Of a stretch of DNA of 51,245 nucleotides, positions 33,174 through 43,395 are shown piece by piece. Source of the DNA: Planctomycetota bacterium (GTDB lineage Bacteria > Planctomycetota > UBA1135 > GCA-002686595); assembly GCA_026692705.1 (NCBI GenBank), contig JAPLOE010000144.1, positions 1 to 51,245 of the forward strand. The letters run 5' to 3'. Made by a program: the position numbers and the translations under genes. Within the stretch, counting starts at the first letter, position 1; the number at the start of each line of letters is the position of its first letter. The notes under the pieces were generated by a model, which saw only the letters and a list, made by a program, of their open reading frames with translations, made no database searches and was not told the origin of the DNA.

Positions 33174-34865
33174 ATGAATCGCCCCCTCCGCCTCGTCCTG
33201 CCGTTCCTGCCCGCCCTGCTCGCCGCCTGCGCTTCCGAACGCGCCGCGCCCGCGCCCAAGGTTGCGACCCTGGCGACGCCCGAGGCGAGCGCCACCGCGC
33301 CGAAGGACGACAGCGTGCGCTCGACGCCGGCCGCAATCGCGGCACCGGTCGAGGTCGCGGTGGCCGGAGCGGCGACGATCGGCGACTCGCTGATCCCCGG
33401 CGACGGCAACGGCGGCTACGACGTGCAGAAGTACGCGCTCGAGCTCGACGTCGAGGCGCCCGCGGGACCGCTCGTCGGCAAGTGCACGATCGACGCCCGC
33501 GCGACGCAGGCGCTCTCGAGCTTCAACCTCGACTTCCACGGCCTCGACGTGGTGCGCATCCTCGTCGACGGCGCCGTCGCGGACTTCGAGCGCGCGGACG
33601 ACGAGCTCACCGTGAAACTCCCGCAGCCGCTCGCGAAGGACAAGGACTTCCGCTGCGTGGTCGAGTACTTCGGCAGCCCCGAAGGCGTAAAGGACCCGTC
33701 GATGCCCGGCTTCTCGATGGGCTGGATCGAGCGCGACGGCGAGGCCTACGTGTTCAGTCAGCCCGGCGGCGCGAAGACGTTCTTCCCCTGCAACGACCAC
33801 CCGCTCGACAAGGCGCTCTTCAGCTTCCGCCTGCGCGTGCCCAAGCCGCTGCAGGCCGTCGCGAACGGCAAGCTGCTCGAGCTGCTCGAGGAAGACAGCG
33901 CACGCACGTACGTGTGGAGCGCGCGCGACCCGATGGCGACGTACCTCGTGACGATCGCGATCGCCGAGTTCGAGTCGGAGACCTACACGAGCGCGAGCGG
34001 GCTCGAGATCACCAACTGGTTCACGAAGAAGTCGCGCGAGAGCTCGCGCAAGGCGTTCCAGAAGACCGACGAGATCCTCGAGTTCTTCTCCGCGAGCTTC
34101 GGCCCCTATCCGTTCGAGATCGCGGGCAACATCCTGACCAGCGCACGCGTCCCCGGCGCGCTCGAGACGCAGACCAAGCCCGTGTATGGCGCCGGCACCG
34201 GCACGGAAGACGTCATCGCGCACGAGCTCGCCCACCAGTGGTTCGGCGACGCGGTGTGCGTCGAGGACTGGAACGACATCTGGATCAACGAGGGCGTCGC
34301 CGAGTACGCGGCGTGGATGTACGTCGAGTCGCAGGAAGGCGCGGAGGGGTTCGCGAAGAAGCTCAAGGAGAGCTACGCGATGGCGCGCGCGATGAAGGCG
34401 ACGCCTCCGGGCCACATCACGGTGCGACAGATGTTCGGCGCCGCGGTGTACCTGCGCGGGCCGTTCGCGCTGCACTTCCTGCGCCGCCAGATGGGCGACG
34501 AGCGTTTCCTCGCACTGATGAAGCGCTGGATGAGCGACCACCTGCACGGCAACGCGAGCCTCGAGGACTTCCTCGCGCTCGTCGACGAGCTCGGTGGCAA
34601 GGACGCGCGCGCGGCGATCGATCCGTGGCTGTTCGACGACTCGATGCCGGCCGTGGCCGAATGGGACGCCTACGTCGCGGAGCGCAAGAAGGAGCAGGAG
34701 GCGCGGCGCGCGCAGCGCGAGGCGGAGCGCGCGGAGCGCGACGCCAAGCGCAAGGCGCAGCAGGCCGAGGAGGACACCAAGAAGAACGCGCCCAAGCCCG
34801 AAGAGCCCGCGAAGGACGGCGCCAGCGGCGAATCGAAGCCCGAGAAGCCCTCGGACGGCCGCTGA
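33174..34865 (+). CDS. M1-family metallopeptidase lipoprotein
   Basis: 563-aa product with lipoprotein signal MNRPLRLVLPFLPALLAAC (lipobox LLAAC). After a short linker comes the M1 aminopeptidase beta-domain (YALELDVEAPAGPLVGKCTI), the substrate-exopeptidase segment in the variant GALETQTKPVYG (instead of GAMEN), and the zinc site HELAHQWFGD with the third ligand in NEGVAEY. The usual C-terminal helical domain is short. The last 65 residues are a Lys/Glu/Ala-rich charged coil. It is membrane-attached outside the cytoplasm, probably in peptide scavenging. Confidence 0.9.
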   Translation: MNRPLRLVLPFLPALLAACASERAAPAPKVATLATPEASATAPKDDSVRSTPAAIAAPVEVAVAGAATIGDSLIPGDGNGGYDVQKYALELDVEAPAGPLVGKCTIDARATQALSSFNLDFHGLDVVRILVDGAVADFERADDELTVKLPQPLAKDKDFRCVVEYFGSPEGVKDPSMPGFSMGWIERDGEAYVFSQPGGAKTFFPCNDHPLDKALFSFRLRVPKPLQAVANGKLLELLEEDSARTYVWSARDPMATYLVTIAIAEFESETYTSASGLEITNWFTKKSRESSRKAFQKTDEILEFFSASFGPYPFEIAGNILTSARVPGALETQTKPVYGAGTGTEDVIAHELAHQWFGDAVCVEDWNDIWINEGVAEYAAWMYVESQEGAEGFAKKLKESYAMARAMKATPPGHITVRQMFGAAVYLRGPFALHFLRRQMGDERFLALMKRWMSDHLHGNASLEDFLALVDELGGKDARAAIDPWLFDDSMPAVAEWDAYVAERKKEQEARRAQREAERAERDAKRKAQQAEEDTKKNAPKPEEPAKDGASGESKPEKPSDGR

Positions 34866-34868
34866 GGA

Positions 34869-35675
34869 CTACTCGGCGGCGGATTCGGAGTCGTCGAGCT
34901 CGCCGAAACGCACCTGCGTGTCGTCGCGGCGGTCGCGCGGCGGGCCGCCGATGCCGAAGTCGCGCGGCGCGAGCTTCGAGCCGAGCGCGCGCATCATCAT
35001 GTGCCAGGCGCGCGCGTCGCGGCTCTCCAGCGGCACGCGCGTGAACACGCGCTCGATCGATTCCTCGATGTCCTGCTTCGCGGCGAGCGAGCGCGCGACC
35101 TTCTCGCCCATCACGGCCTTGAGGTGCTCACGCAGGAAACGCAGCTGGCGTTCGCTCGCCATGCGCGGACCGCGCTCGCGCTTGTGCACGGCGTCGCCGG
35201 TGTAGAGCGTGAAGAGCACGATGCTCGCGGCCGTCGCGAGGTTCAGCGACTGGTGCTCGGCGCTGGTCGGGAGGTACGCGAGTTCCTTGCAGGCCTCGGT
35301 CTCCTCCGCCGTCAGCCCGTCGGCCTCCGAGCCGAACACGAACGCGACCACGTGGCCCTCGTCGTCGCACAGGCCGCGGTAGTCGGCCGCGCGGTCGCGC
35401 CAATCGACGCGCAGGCGGCCGTCGCGCGGGCGCGCGGTGAAACCGACGGAGTGCGTGGCGTCGACGAGCGCTTCGGCGAGCGTGGGCACGACGCGGATGC
35501 GCTCGCGCACCTTCTCGACGCCGTGCGCCATCATCGTGAAGTCGGGATGCACCAGCATCGAGCGGCGCTGGGGCGCGACGAGCACGAGCTCGCACGGCCC
35601 GAAGTTGGCGACGGCGCGCATCACCGAGCCGACGTTGCGCGGCCCCTGCGTGCGGACGAGGACGACGCGTTTCAT
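34869..35675 (-). CDS. SpoU-family RNA 2'-O-methyltransferase (TrmJ-like)
   Basis: 268-aa SPOUT enzyme using SAM. The three SPOUT motifs are present: GPRNVGSVMRAVANFG (motif 1), FVFGSEADGLTAEE (motif 2) and SLNLATAASIVLF (motif 3). A C-terminal extension of about 100 residues is similar in size to that of TrmJ, which methylates position 32 of tRNAs. Assignment to TrmJ rather than another SpoU member is a guess. Its ATG overlaps the stop of the dehydratase gene (ATGA), so the two are co-translated. It ends 3 bp from the stop of the convergent M1 gene. Confidence 0.88.
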   Translation of the reverse strand: MKRVVLVRTQGPRNVGSVMRAVANFGPCELVLVAPQRRSMLVHPDFTMMAHGVEKVRERIRVVPTLAEALVDATHSVGFTARPRDGRLRVDWRDRAADYRGLCDDEGHVVAFVFGSEADGLTAEETEACKELAYLPTSAEHQSLNLATAASIVLFTLYTGDAVHKRERGPRMASERQLRFLREHLKAVMGEKVARSLAAKQDIEESIERVFTRVPLESRDARAWHMMMRALGSKLAPRDFGIGGPPRDRRDDTQVRFGELDDSESAAE

Positions 35676-36652
35676 GCGCGGATCGCGGCGATCTGCGCCG
35701 GGTCGGGGTTGCCGCCGGAGACGACGCAGGCGATGCGGACGCGGTTGTCGGGCGTGCGGGCGTGCGTGACGAGCGTCGGCAGCTTGCCCGCGAGCACGGC
35801 GGCGTAGGCGGCGGCCCCGGCGGGCTCGACGGTCCAGCCGCCGCGCAGCACGAGCTCGCGCTGCGCCGCGAAGATGTCCTCGTCGGGCAGGGTCACGATC
35901 GCGTCGACGGCGAGGCCGCAGATCTCGGTGTTGAGGCGGCCGGCGCCGGGCGGGCACAGGCCCTGCACCTGCGTGGTGATGCGTTCGAGCGTGACCGCGC
36001 GGCCCTGCTCGAGCGAAAGCTTCATCGACGGCGCGCCCTCGGGCTCGACGCCGACCACCAGCACGCGGCGGCCCAGCGTCTGGCGGATGGCGAGCGCGGA
36101 TCCGGCGAGCAGTCCGCCGCCGCCGACCGGCACGACGAGCACCTCGAGCTCCGGCCAGTCCTCGGCGATCTCCAAGCCGACCGTTCCGGCCCCCTGCAGC
36201 GTGCGCTCGGCGTCGTAGGGATGCACGAGCGTCGCCCCGGCCGCCACGCGCTCGGCGCACAGGCGCTCGGCGGCGGCGCGCGTCTCGCCCAGCAGGACCT
36301 CGGCCCCGAACTCGCGGCAGGCCGCGATCTTGTTCGGATAGGCGTTGGCCGGCATCACGATCGTCGCGCGGATTCCGGTGCGCTGCGCCGCCCAGGCGAC
36401 GGCCTTGCCGTGGTTGCCGGAGCTGACGGTGACGACGCCCGCGGCGCGCTCGCGCTCGGACAGGAGCGCGATCTGGTTCCACGCTCCGCGAGCCTTGAAA
36501 GCGCCGGTTTCCTGCAGGCATTCGAGCTTGAGGCGCAGCTCGACGCGCACGTCAGGAACGGAAAAAGGCGCGAGCGGAGTGCGCCGGACGACGCCCTCGA
36601 GGCGGCGGGCGGCGTCGCGGATCGGGATCCGCCGGAGCAGGTCGTCGTTCAC
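35672..36652 (-). CDS. Threonine/serine dehydratase (PLP-dependent)
   Basis: 326-aa fold-type II PLP enzyme. PLP-lysine segment TGAFKARGA, phosphate-binding loop SSGNHG, glycine loop VPVGGGGLLAG and a C-terminal VSGGNPDP match threonine deaminase/serine racemase-like enzymes. There is no C-terminal ACT regulatory domain, so it is the short catabolic type rather than biosynthetic IlvA. The GTG start at 36652 has a TATCAT box 8 nt upstream, which argues for a leaderless GTG message. The next gene (methyltransferase) overlaps by 4 nt. Confidence 0.9.
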   Translation of the reverse strand: MNDDLLRRIPIRDAARRLEGVVRRTPLAPFSVPDVRVELRLKLECLQETGAFKARGAWNQIALLSERERAAGVVTVSSGNHGKAVAWAAQRTGIRATIVMPANAYPNKIAACREFGAEVLLGETRAAAERLCAERVAAGATLVHPYDAERTLQGAGTVGLEIAEDWPELEVLVVPVGGGGLLAGSALAIRQTLGRRVLVVGVEPEGAPSMKLSLEQGRAVTLERITTQVQGLCPPGAGRLNTEICGLAVDAIVTLPDEDIFAAQRELVLRGGWTVEPAGAAAYAAVLAGKLPTLVTHARTPDNRVRIACVVSGGNPDPAQIAAIRA

Positions 36653-36660
36653 GGGCGAGG

Positions 36661-36666
36661 ATGATA
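36661..36666 (-). promoter_or_regulatory. -10 box TATCAT before the dehydratase gene
   Basis: TATCAT on the minus strand ends 8 nt before GTG 36652. Confidence 0.5.
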
Positions 36667-36746
36667 CGCGGCGCCCCGCCCGGTCCGCTCGCTCCGCCTC
36701 GCGAAGGAAACGGCACGTCGCTCCCCCGCGATCGGTCGCAGCGTCC

Positions 36747-36752
36747 TATACT
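36747..36752 (+). promoter_or_regulatory. -10 box TATACT before speA
   Basis: TATACT ends 37 nt before ATG 36790. An AAGGAG lies at 36769-36774 but is 15 nt from the start codon, farther than usual. Confidence 0.45.
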
Positions 36753-36789
36753 GCCGCCCTTCCTTCCCAAGGAGCCCAAGAGCACCACG

Positions 36790-38766
<1,977 letters not shown>

Positions 38767-38784
38767 CTTTGCGGCGCGAGCGCG

Positions 38785-38802
38785 CGCGGCGTTCTTGCCG
38801 CG
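38785..38802 (+). terminator. Possible terminator after speA
   Basis: CGCGGC (38785-38790), 6-nt loop, GCCGCG (38797-38802), 18 bp after the speA stop. There is only a short TTT further on. Confidence 0.3.
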
Positions 38803-38844
38803 ACGACGTTTGAACTCCGGCCCGCGGAGGAGCAATCTCTCCGC

Positions 38845-39504
38845 ATGGCGCTCGAGACCCACAGGCGTGCGATGAGGAGCGGGTTGCCGCGCCTCGTCGC
38901 GGCGCTCGTGCTGCTCGGGCTCTCGCTCGCGGTGCCGGCACTGGCGGAGCCGCTGGGCATTCCGCTGCCGCTGTGGGCGGCGCGCGGGGTGTGGGCGACG
39001 GGAGCACTCGGTTCGGGCGCGATGCTCATGGGACTGCTCGAACTCGCCCGCGCGCGCGTCGGCGGCCAAGGCTCGGCGCAATTGGCCGCTGCGTTCCTGC
39101 TGTGGTGCGCCGAGCTCGCGCTGCGCCTCTACCGCGCTTCGCTCGAGCCCGGCGAGGGCGAGACCGTCGGGCTGGTCGAGCTCCTGTGCGCCAACGCGGC
39201 GATGGCGAGCCTGTGCGGCGGAATGGCGTGGCTGCTGCGAGCGCAGCGGGCGCCGCGCGAGGCCGCGATCTGGCTCCTGCCGCGCGTCCTGTTCGTCCTG
39301 TTCCTCGCCTGCGCCGCCGCGCTGGCCGCGTGGGTGCGCCTGGGAGACGTCGACCTCGCGCTCGAGCTCGACGCGCTCGCCGGAAGCGCCGCCACCCTGT
39401 GGGTGCTGTTCCTCGCGCCCTGGGCCGCGCTCGTGCGCGCCCTGCGAGCGGCGGTGCGGGTCGCCTCGCGGACGCAGTCGACGGCCGAGATCCTGACGGG
39501 CTGA
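38845..39504 (+). CDS. Integral membrane protein of unknown function
   Basis: 219-aa product with about five or six hydrophobic segments (LVAALVLLGLSLAVPALA, GVWATGALGSGAMLMGLLEL, AQLAAAFLLWCAELAL, ANAAMASLCGGMAWLL, VLFVLFLACAAALAAWV, LAGSAATLWVLFLAPWAALV). No charged motif or catalytic pattern is seen. A GGAGGAG lies at 38826-38832, 12 nt before the ATG. It stands between speA and the conserved gene at 39555. The family was not recognised. Confidence 0.7.
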   Translation: MALETHRRAMRSGLPRLVAALVLLGLSLAVPALAEPLGIPLPLWAARGVWATGALGSGAMLMGLLELARARVGGQGSAQLAAAFLLWCAELALRLYRASLEPGEGETVGLVELLCANAAMASLCGGMAWLLRAQRAPREAAIWLLPRVLFVLFLACAAALAAWVRLGDVDLALELDALAGSAATLWVLFLAPWAALVRALRAAVRVASRTQSTAEILTG

Positions 39505-39515
39505 CGCGCCGGCGT

Positions 39516-39521
39516 TATGCT
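39516..39521 (+). promoter_or_regulatory. -10 box TATGCT before the gene at 39555
   Basis: TATGCT ends 33 nt before ATG 39555 and is followed by a C-rich tract as in other boxes here. No clear Shine-Dalgarno. Confidence 0.4.
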
Positions 39522-39554
39522 CCTTCGCCCCAATCCTCAAGCGGATAGCCAGCC

Positions 39555-40037
39555 ATGACCCAGGTCGTCGTCGATCAGCTCCGTCGCCTCACCGATGCGG
39601 AATTCCTCGGCATCTACGAGTCCCTCCAGCAGCAGGGCTTCGGCCCGCTCGACCTCGAGGTCGCCAAGTCGCTCAACTTCCGCCCGCAGGCCGTTCGCAA
39701 CCTGCCGATGGCGCAGCGCGCCAAGCGCGCCAAGCAGATCCTGACGGCGGCCAAGAACGCCGAGCTGTGCTACGAGCTGTTCGGCAGCTACCTGATCAAG
39801 GATCGCCGCGAGCTCGTCACCGACTTCCTCGACGCGACCGGCGTGAAGCACGAGGGTGGCATGGTCGAGGACCTCGACTCGATCAGCCCCGCCGTCGACA
39901 AGATCGATGTCGCCATCGCGGCGCTCGACGCCAAGTACCAGGCCTTCGACGTCACGCTCTACCTCGCGATGTGCGTCGACCAGTGGCCGCAGGTCACCGA
40001 ACTCAGCCTGGCCTGGCGCAAGCGCATCGGCGCCTAG
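39555..40037 (+). CDS. Small cytoplasmic protein of unknown function
   Basis: 160-aa soluble, largely helical product. Notable segments are LRRLTDAEFLGIYESLQQQG, AKRAKQILTAAKNAELCYELFGSYLIKD and LYLAMCVDQWPQVTELS. No signal peptide or membrane segment. It has its own promoter box. Its TAG stop shares the sequence CTAG with the stop codon of mutM on the other strand, so the two genes overlap tail to tail by 4 bp. The family was not recognised. Confidence 0.75.
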   Translation: MTQVVVDQLRRLTDAEFLGIYESLQQQGFGPLDLEVAKSLNFRPQAVRNLPMAQRAKRAKQILTAAKNAELCYELFGSYLIKDRRELVTDFLDATGVKHEGGMVEDLDSISPAVDKIDVAIAALDAKYQAFDVTLYLAMCVDQWPQVTELSLAWRKRIGA

Positions 40038-40882
40038 CGAGAAGGACGGCGCGAGGGACGGCGCGGCCGCGGCTGGCAGCGGGGGCAGGTGTGCGTGCCG
40101 CGCTGGCCGACGACGGAACGCACGATCGTCGCGCCGCAGTCGCGGCAGGGCTCGCCGCCGCGGCCGTAGACGCGGAACTGGTGCTGGAAGCTGCCCGGGT
40201 TGCCCTCGGGCGTGCGGTAGAACGTGTCGAAGCTCGAGCCCTCGCGCTCGATCGCCTCCGAGAGCACGGCGCGGATCTCGCGATGCAGCAGCGTGGCCTG
40301 CTCGGCGTTCACGCGACGCGAGTTGGCGAGCGGATGCAGGCGCGCGCGGAAGAGCGACTCGTCGACGTAGATGTTGCCGAGCCCCGCGAGGAACGACTGG
40401 TCGAGCAGCAGCGGCTTGAGCGCGCGCGAGCGGGCGCCGAGGCCCGAGTGCAGCGTTTCGGCCGTGAATTCCGGGGAAAGCGGCTCGGGGCCGAGTTCCG
40501 CCAGCCGCGCCGCGGGATCGCGCACGAGCTCGAAGCGCCCGAACTTGCGCACGTCGATGAAGACGAGGTCGCGCCCGCTGTCGAGCGCGAGCCGCACCTT
40601 CCAGAACTTGCCCGCGTCCCAGCCGCGCGGCTCCGCGTGCAGGCGACCGGTCATGCGCAGGTGGCAGACGATCGCGGCACCGGAGTCGAGCGGCATCACG
40701 AGGTACTTCGCGCGGCGCTCGACGCCGAGGATGCGGCGCCCGACGAGCCCGCGCTCGAAGGCCTGCGGCGTGATCCCACCGAGCGTGCGCTTCCACGCGA
40801 CCTCGACGGCCTCGACGCGCCGCCCGCTGACGTGCGGACGGATCAGGCGGGCGACGGTCTCGACTTCCGGAAGTTCGGGCAT
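40034..40882 (-). CDS. mutM: Formamidopyrimidine-DNA glycosylase
   Basis: 282-aa base-excision repair enzyme (Fpg) that removes 8-oxoguanine and cleaves the abasic site. The N-terminus MPELPEVE provides the catalytic Pro (residue 2 after Met removal) and Glu. The helix-two-turn-helix segment LLLDQSFLAGLGNIYVDESLFRA and the C-terminal zinc finger CRDCG ... CPRCQ are present. An Arg/Pro/Ser tail follows the finger. It lies downstream of the VOC gene with a 4-bp gap. Confidence 0.95.
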   Translation of the reverse strand: MPELPEVETVARLIRPHVSGRRVEAVEVAWKRTLGGITPQAFERGLVGRRILGVERRAKYLVMPLDSGAAIVCHLRMTGRLHAEPRGWDAGKFWKVRLALDSGRDLVFIDVRKFGRFELVRDPAARLAELGPEPLSPEFTAETLHSGLGARSRALKPLLLDQSFLAGLGNIYVDESLFRARLHPLANSRRVNAEQATLLHREIRAVLSEAIEREGSSFDTFYRTPEGNPGSFQHQFRVYGRGGEPCRDCGATIVRSVVGQRGTHTCPRCQPRPRRPSRRPSR

Positions 40883-40886
40883 GGCG

Positions 40887-41267
40887 TCAGGTGGCCCGCA
40901 GTTCCTGCAGGCCGAGCAGGTTGCCGTCGGGGTCGCGCAGGAACGAGGTCCACAGCTCGCCCTGCGGCAGGCGCGCGGTGAGCGCCGGCTCGCGCTCCGA
41001 GGTCGCACCGCGCCCGCAGATCGCCGCGTGCGACGCGACGATGTCGAGCACGTCGAAGTACAGGATCGAGTTCGCACCCGGACGCCCGGCGCCCTGCGGT
41101 CGCGTGAGCATCAGTCGCACGCCGCCGATCGAGAGGAACGCGAGCTCGGGGCCGGGCGCGAACAGGAACGGCAGCCCGAGCACGTCGCGGTAGAAACGCA
41201 GCGAAACCTCGACGTTTTCGACGGTCAGGGCGATCTGCGAGAGCGCGCGCGGGGCGAACGGGATCAT
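40887..41267 (-). CDS. VOC-family (glyoxalase/bleomycin resistance-like) protein
   Basis: 126-aa single VOC domain: QIALTVENVEVSLRFYRDVLGL at the N-terminus (first metal-ligand strand; Gln/Ala in place of His at the usual position), ILYFDVLDI and the C-terminal RDPDGNLLGLQEL. Several VOC enzymes share this pattern, so the substrate is not determined. ATG 41267 is preceded by GGAG; a GTG at 41282 is an alternative. It lies between DUF983 (20-bp gap) and mutM in one probable operon. Confidence 0.85.
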   Translation of the reverse strand: MIPFAPRALSQIALTVENVEVSLRFYRDVLGLPFLFAPGPELAFLSIGGVRLMLTRPQGAGRPGANSILYFDVLDIVASHAAICGRGATSEREPALTARLPQGELWTSFLRDPDGNLLGLQELRAT

Positions 41268-41287
41268 CGGGAAAGGCTCCACATGCC

Positions 41288-41704
41288 TCAGCGCGGCTTG
41301 GCCCACCACTCGCCGCTGGCGACGTCGGTCAGGTATTCGACGGCGGTCCACAGCGCCATCGAGAGCGGCAGGAAGCCGTAGCAGAACAGGAGCACGACCG
41401 GCGCTCCGACGGCGAAGCCGACCCACGGCGCCCAGTCGGTGAACAGCCACAGGAGCACGAACACGGCCGCGGCGAAGAGCTGCGAGACGGTGGCGGACAG
41501 GTACATCGAGCCGAGCTCGGCGCCGTCCTCGCGCCGGTAGATCAGGCCGCAGTGGTTGCAGCGCTCCCGCAGGTGCGCCCAGCGGTCGAACAGCGCGCCG
41601 AGGCCGCACTGCGGGCAGTGGTGGCGCAGCACGCGCCGCAGGCATCGGGCGCGCAGGCCTTCGATGCGCGGCACGGTCCAGCGCTGGAGTCGGCGCAGCG
41701 GCAT
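41288..41704 (-). CDS. DUF983 family zinc-ribbon membrane protein
   Basis: 138-aa product. The N-terminal zinc ribbon has two CxxC pairs (CPQCGLGALFDRW and CNHCGLIY). Two membrane helices follow (VSQLFAAAVFVLLWLF and WVGFAVGAPVVLLFCYGFL). This is the DUF983 layout, a family often found beside cytochrome oxidase or other respiratory genes but of unknown function. It is followed by the VOC and mutM genes on the same strand and lies 54 bp downstream of the ABC importer operon. Confidence 0.82.
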   Translation of the reverse strand: MPLRRLQRWTVPRIEGLRARCLRRVLRHHCPQCGLGALFDRWAHLRERCNHCGLIYRREDGAELGSMYLSATVSQLFAAAVFVLLWLFTDWAPWVGFAVGAPVVLLFCYGFLPLSMALWTAVEYLTDVASGEWWAKPR

Positions 41705-41758
41705 GCTCCGTTTCTAGCACGCGAGCCGCGAACTGAAAACCCGCACGAATCGGCCGAT

Positions 41759-42529
41759 TCAGACGCCGTCCTGGACGCCGAGCAGGCCGAACAGGTGCTT
41801 GCGGAGCGTTCCGTAGGCGGGCGAGAGCACATCGCGCGGATGCTCGAGGCCAACGGGAATCGTCGCGGCGATGCGGCCCGGGCTCGAAGTCATCACGACG
41901 ACGCGGTCGGCGAGCTGCAGCGCCTCGTCGACGTCGTGCGTGACGAGCACGATCGTCAGGCGCTCGAGCTGCCAGATGCGGCGCAATTCCTGGCGCATCG
42001 AGAGGCGCGTCAGCGAGTCGAGCGCACCGAAGGGCTCGTCCATGAACACCACCTCCGGCGACACCGCGAGCGCACGCGCGACGGCGACACGCTGCTTCAT
42101 GCCGCCGGAGATCTCGCCGGGATAGGAGTTCTCGAAGCCGCGCAAACCGACGAGGTCGATGTAGCGCTCGACGATCTCCCGCCGCTCGGCTTCGGGCCGC
42201 CGCCGCAGGCCGAGCGAGATGTTCTCGCGCACCGTGGCCCACGGGAAGATGCCGTACTCCTGGAACACGAACACGCGCCGCGGATCGGGCGTGCGCACGG
42301 GCTCGCCGTCGATGTGCACCGTGCCGCCGCTGGCCTCGTCGAAGCCCGCGAGCAGGTTGAGCAGCGTCGACTTGCCGCAGCCCGACGGCCCGAGCAGGCA
42401 GACGAGCTCGCCCTGCGCGATGTCGAGATCCACGGGCGCGAGCGCCGTGAACTCCTCATTTCCGCGGCGGAAACGCTTGGTGAGGCCACGGACGACGATC
42501 TTGGGGGGCATTTCGGACTGCGGAGGCAC
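41759..42529 (-). CDS. ABC importer ATP-binding protein (nitrate/sulfonate/taurine type)
   Basis: 256-aa ATPase of the TauB/SsuB/NrtD family: Walker A GPSGCGKSTL, Q-loop VFQEYGIFPW, signature SGGMKQRVAVARAL, Walker B VVFMDEPFGALD and switch LVTHDVDEAL. The start is taken as GTG 42529, which has AAGGAG 4 nt upstream (42534-42539). A GTG at 42535 overlapping the permease stop and an ATG at 42511 are alternatives. It is the last gene of the transport operon. Confidence 0.9.
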   Translation of the reverse strand: MPPQSEMPPKIVVRGLTKRFRRGNEEFTALAPVDLDIAQGELVCLLGPSGCGKSTLLNLLAGFDEASGGTVHIDGEPVRTPDPRRVFVFQEYGIFPWATVRENISLGLRRRPEAERREIVERYIDLVGLRGFENSYPGEISGGMKQRVAVARALAVSPEVVFMDEPFGALDSLTRLSMRQELRRIWQLERLTIVLVTHDVDEALQLADRVVVMTSSPGRIAATIPVGLEHPRDVLSPAYGTLRKHLFGLLGVQDGV

Positions 42530-42531
42530 GT

Positions 42532-43395
42532 TCACTCCTTGGAGAAGCCCCAGCGCACGCTGTCGAGGCGCTCGAGCCGGCGCACGAGCCAGTCGAGCCC
42601 GATGCCGATGGCACCGATCACGATCATGCCCGCGACGACGAGGTCGTAGCGCATGCCCATGTTGCGCGCATCGACGATCAGGAAGCCCAGCCCCGACTGG
42701 ATCGCGGTCATTTCCGCCGCGACGACGACCAGCCACCCGATGCCGAGCGCGATGCGCAGGCTCGTGATGATCTGCGGCAGCGCGGCGGGGAACACGACGA
42801 AGCGCAGCAGCTCCCACTTGCGCAGGCCGAAGTTGTGCGCCGCGCGCACGTAGGCGATCGGCATCGAGCGCACCGCCGTCGCCGCGCCGGTCACGATCGG
42901 AAAGAACGCGCCCATGAAGATGATGAAGATCGCGGCCTCGTCCTTGATGCCGAAGGCGAGCGTCGAGATCGGGATCCACGCGATCGGCGAGATCGGCCGC
43001 AGCGCCGCGATGTACGGATCGATCGCGTAGCCGCCGCGCGTCGACCAGCCGGCATAGAGACCGAGCGGGATGCCGATCAGCGCAGCGACGCCGAAGCCGG
43101 TCGCCACGCGAAACAGGCTCGCGATGATGTAGCGGAAGATGCGGCCGTCGCTCGCGAGCTCGGCGAACGCGGGCAAGACTCTCCCCGGCGTCGGAAAGAC
43201 CTCGACGCGGCGCGTGGGCTGGCCCGGCGTCGCGAGCTCGTACCACGTGCTCTCGGCCCACAGGTGCCACACCGCGAGCAACAGGATGCCCGTGAAGATG
43301 GGCAGCACGACGGCCTGCGCGCGCTGGCGCAGGCCCCGGGAGGCGACGATCACCGCGGCCGCGACGACGGCCGTGACCAGCGCCGGAATGCTCAT
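42532..43395 (-). CDS. ABC importer permease (TauC/SsuC type)
   Basis: 287-aa membrane protein with about six to seven helices. The inner-membrane EAA-like segment YVRAAHNFGLRKWELLRFVVFPAALPQI is the ATPase contact typical of the BPD_transp_1 family. It also shows FPTPGRVLPAFAEL and IGIGWLVVVAAEM, which fit the nitrate/sulfonate/taurine permeases. Its ATG overlaps the stop of the binding-protein gene (ATGA). Confidence 0.9.
   Translation of the reverse strand: MSIPALVTAVVAAAVIVASRGLRQRAQAVVLPIFTGILLLAVWHLWAESTWYELATPGQPTRRVEVFPTPGRVLPAFAELASDGRIFRYIIASLFRVATGFGVAALIGIPLGLYAGWSTRGGYAIDPYIAALRPISPIAWIPISTLAFGIKDEAAIFIIFMGAFFPIVTGAATAVRSMPIAYVRAAHNFGLRKWELLRFVVFPAALPQIITSLRIALGIGWLVVVAAEMTAIQSGLGFLIVDARNMGMRYDLVVAGMIVIGAIGIGLDWLVRRLERLDSVRWGFSKE

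Noticed and set aside
34681-34863. Frameshift at the end of the M1 peptidase gene
   Set aside because: The Lys/Glu/Ala-rich tail has normal codon bias for the frame and ends just before the convergent gene, so it is a genuine charged tail.
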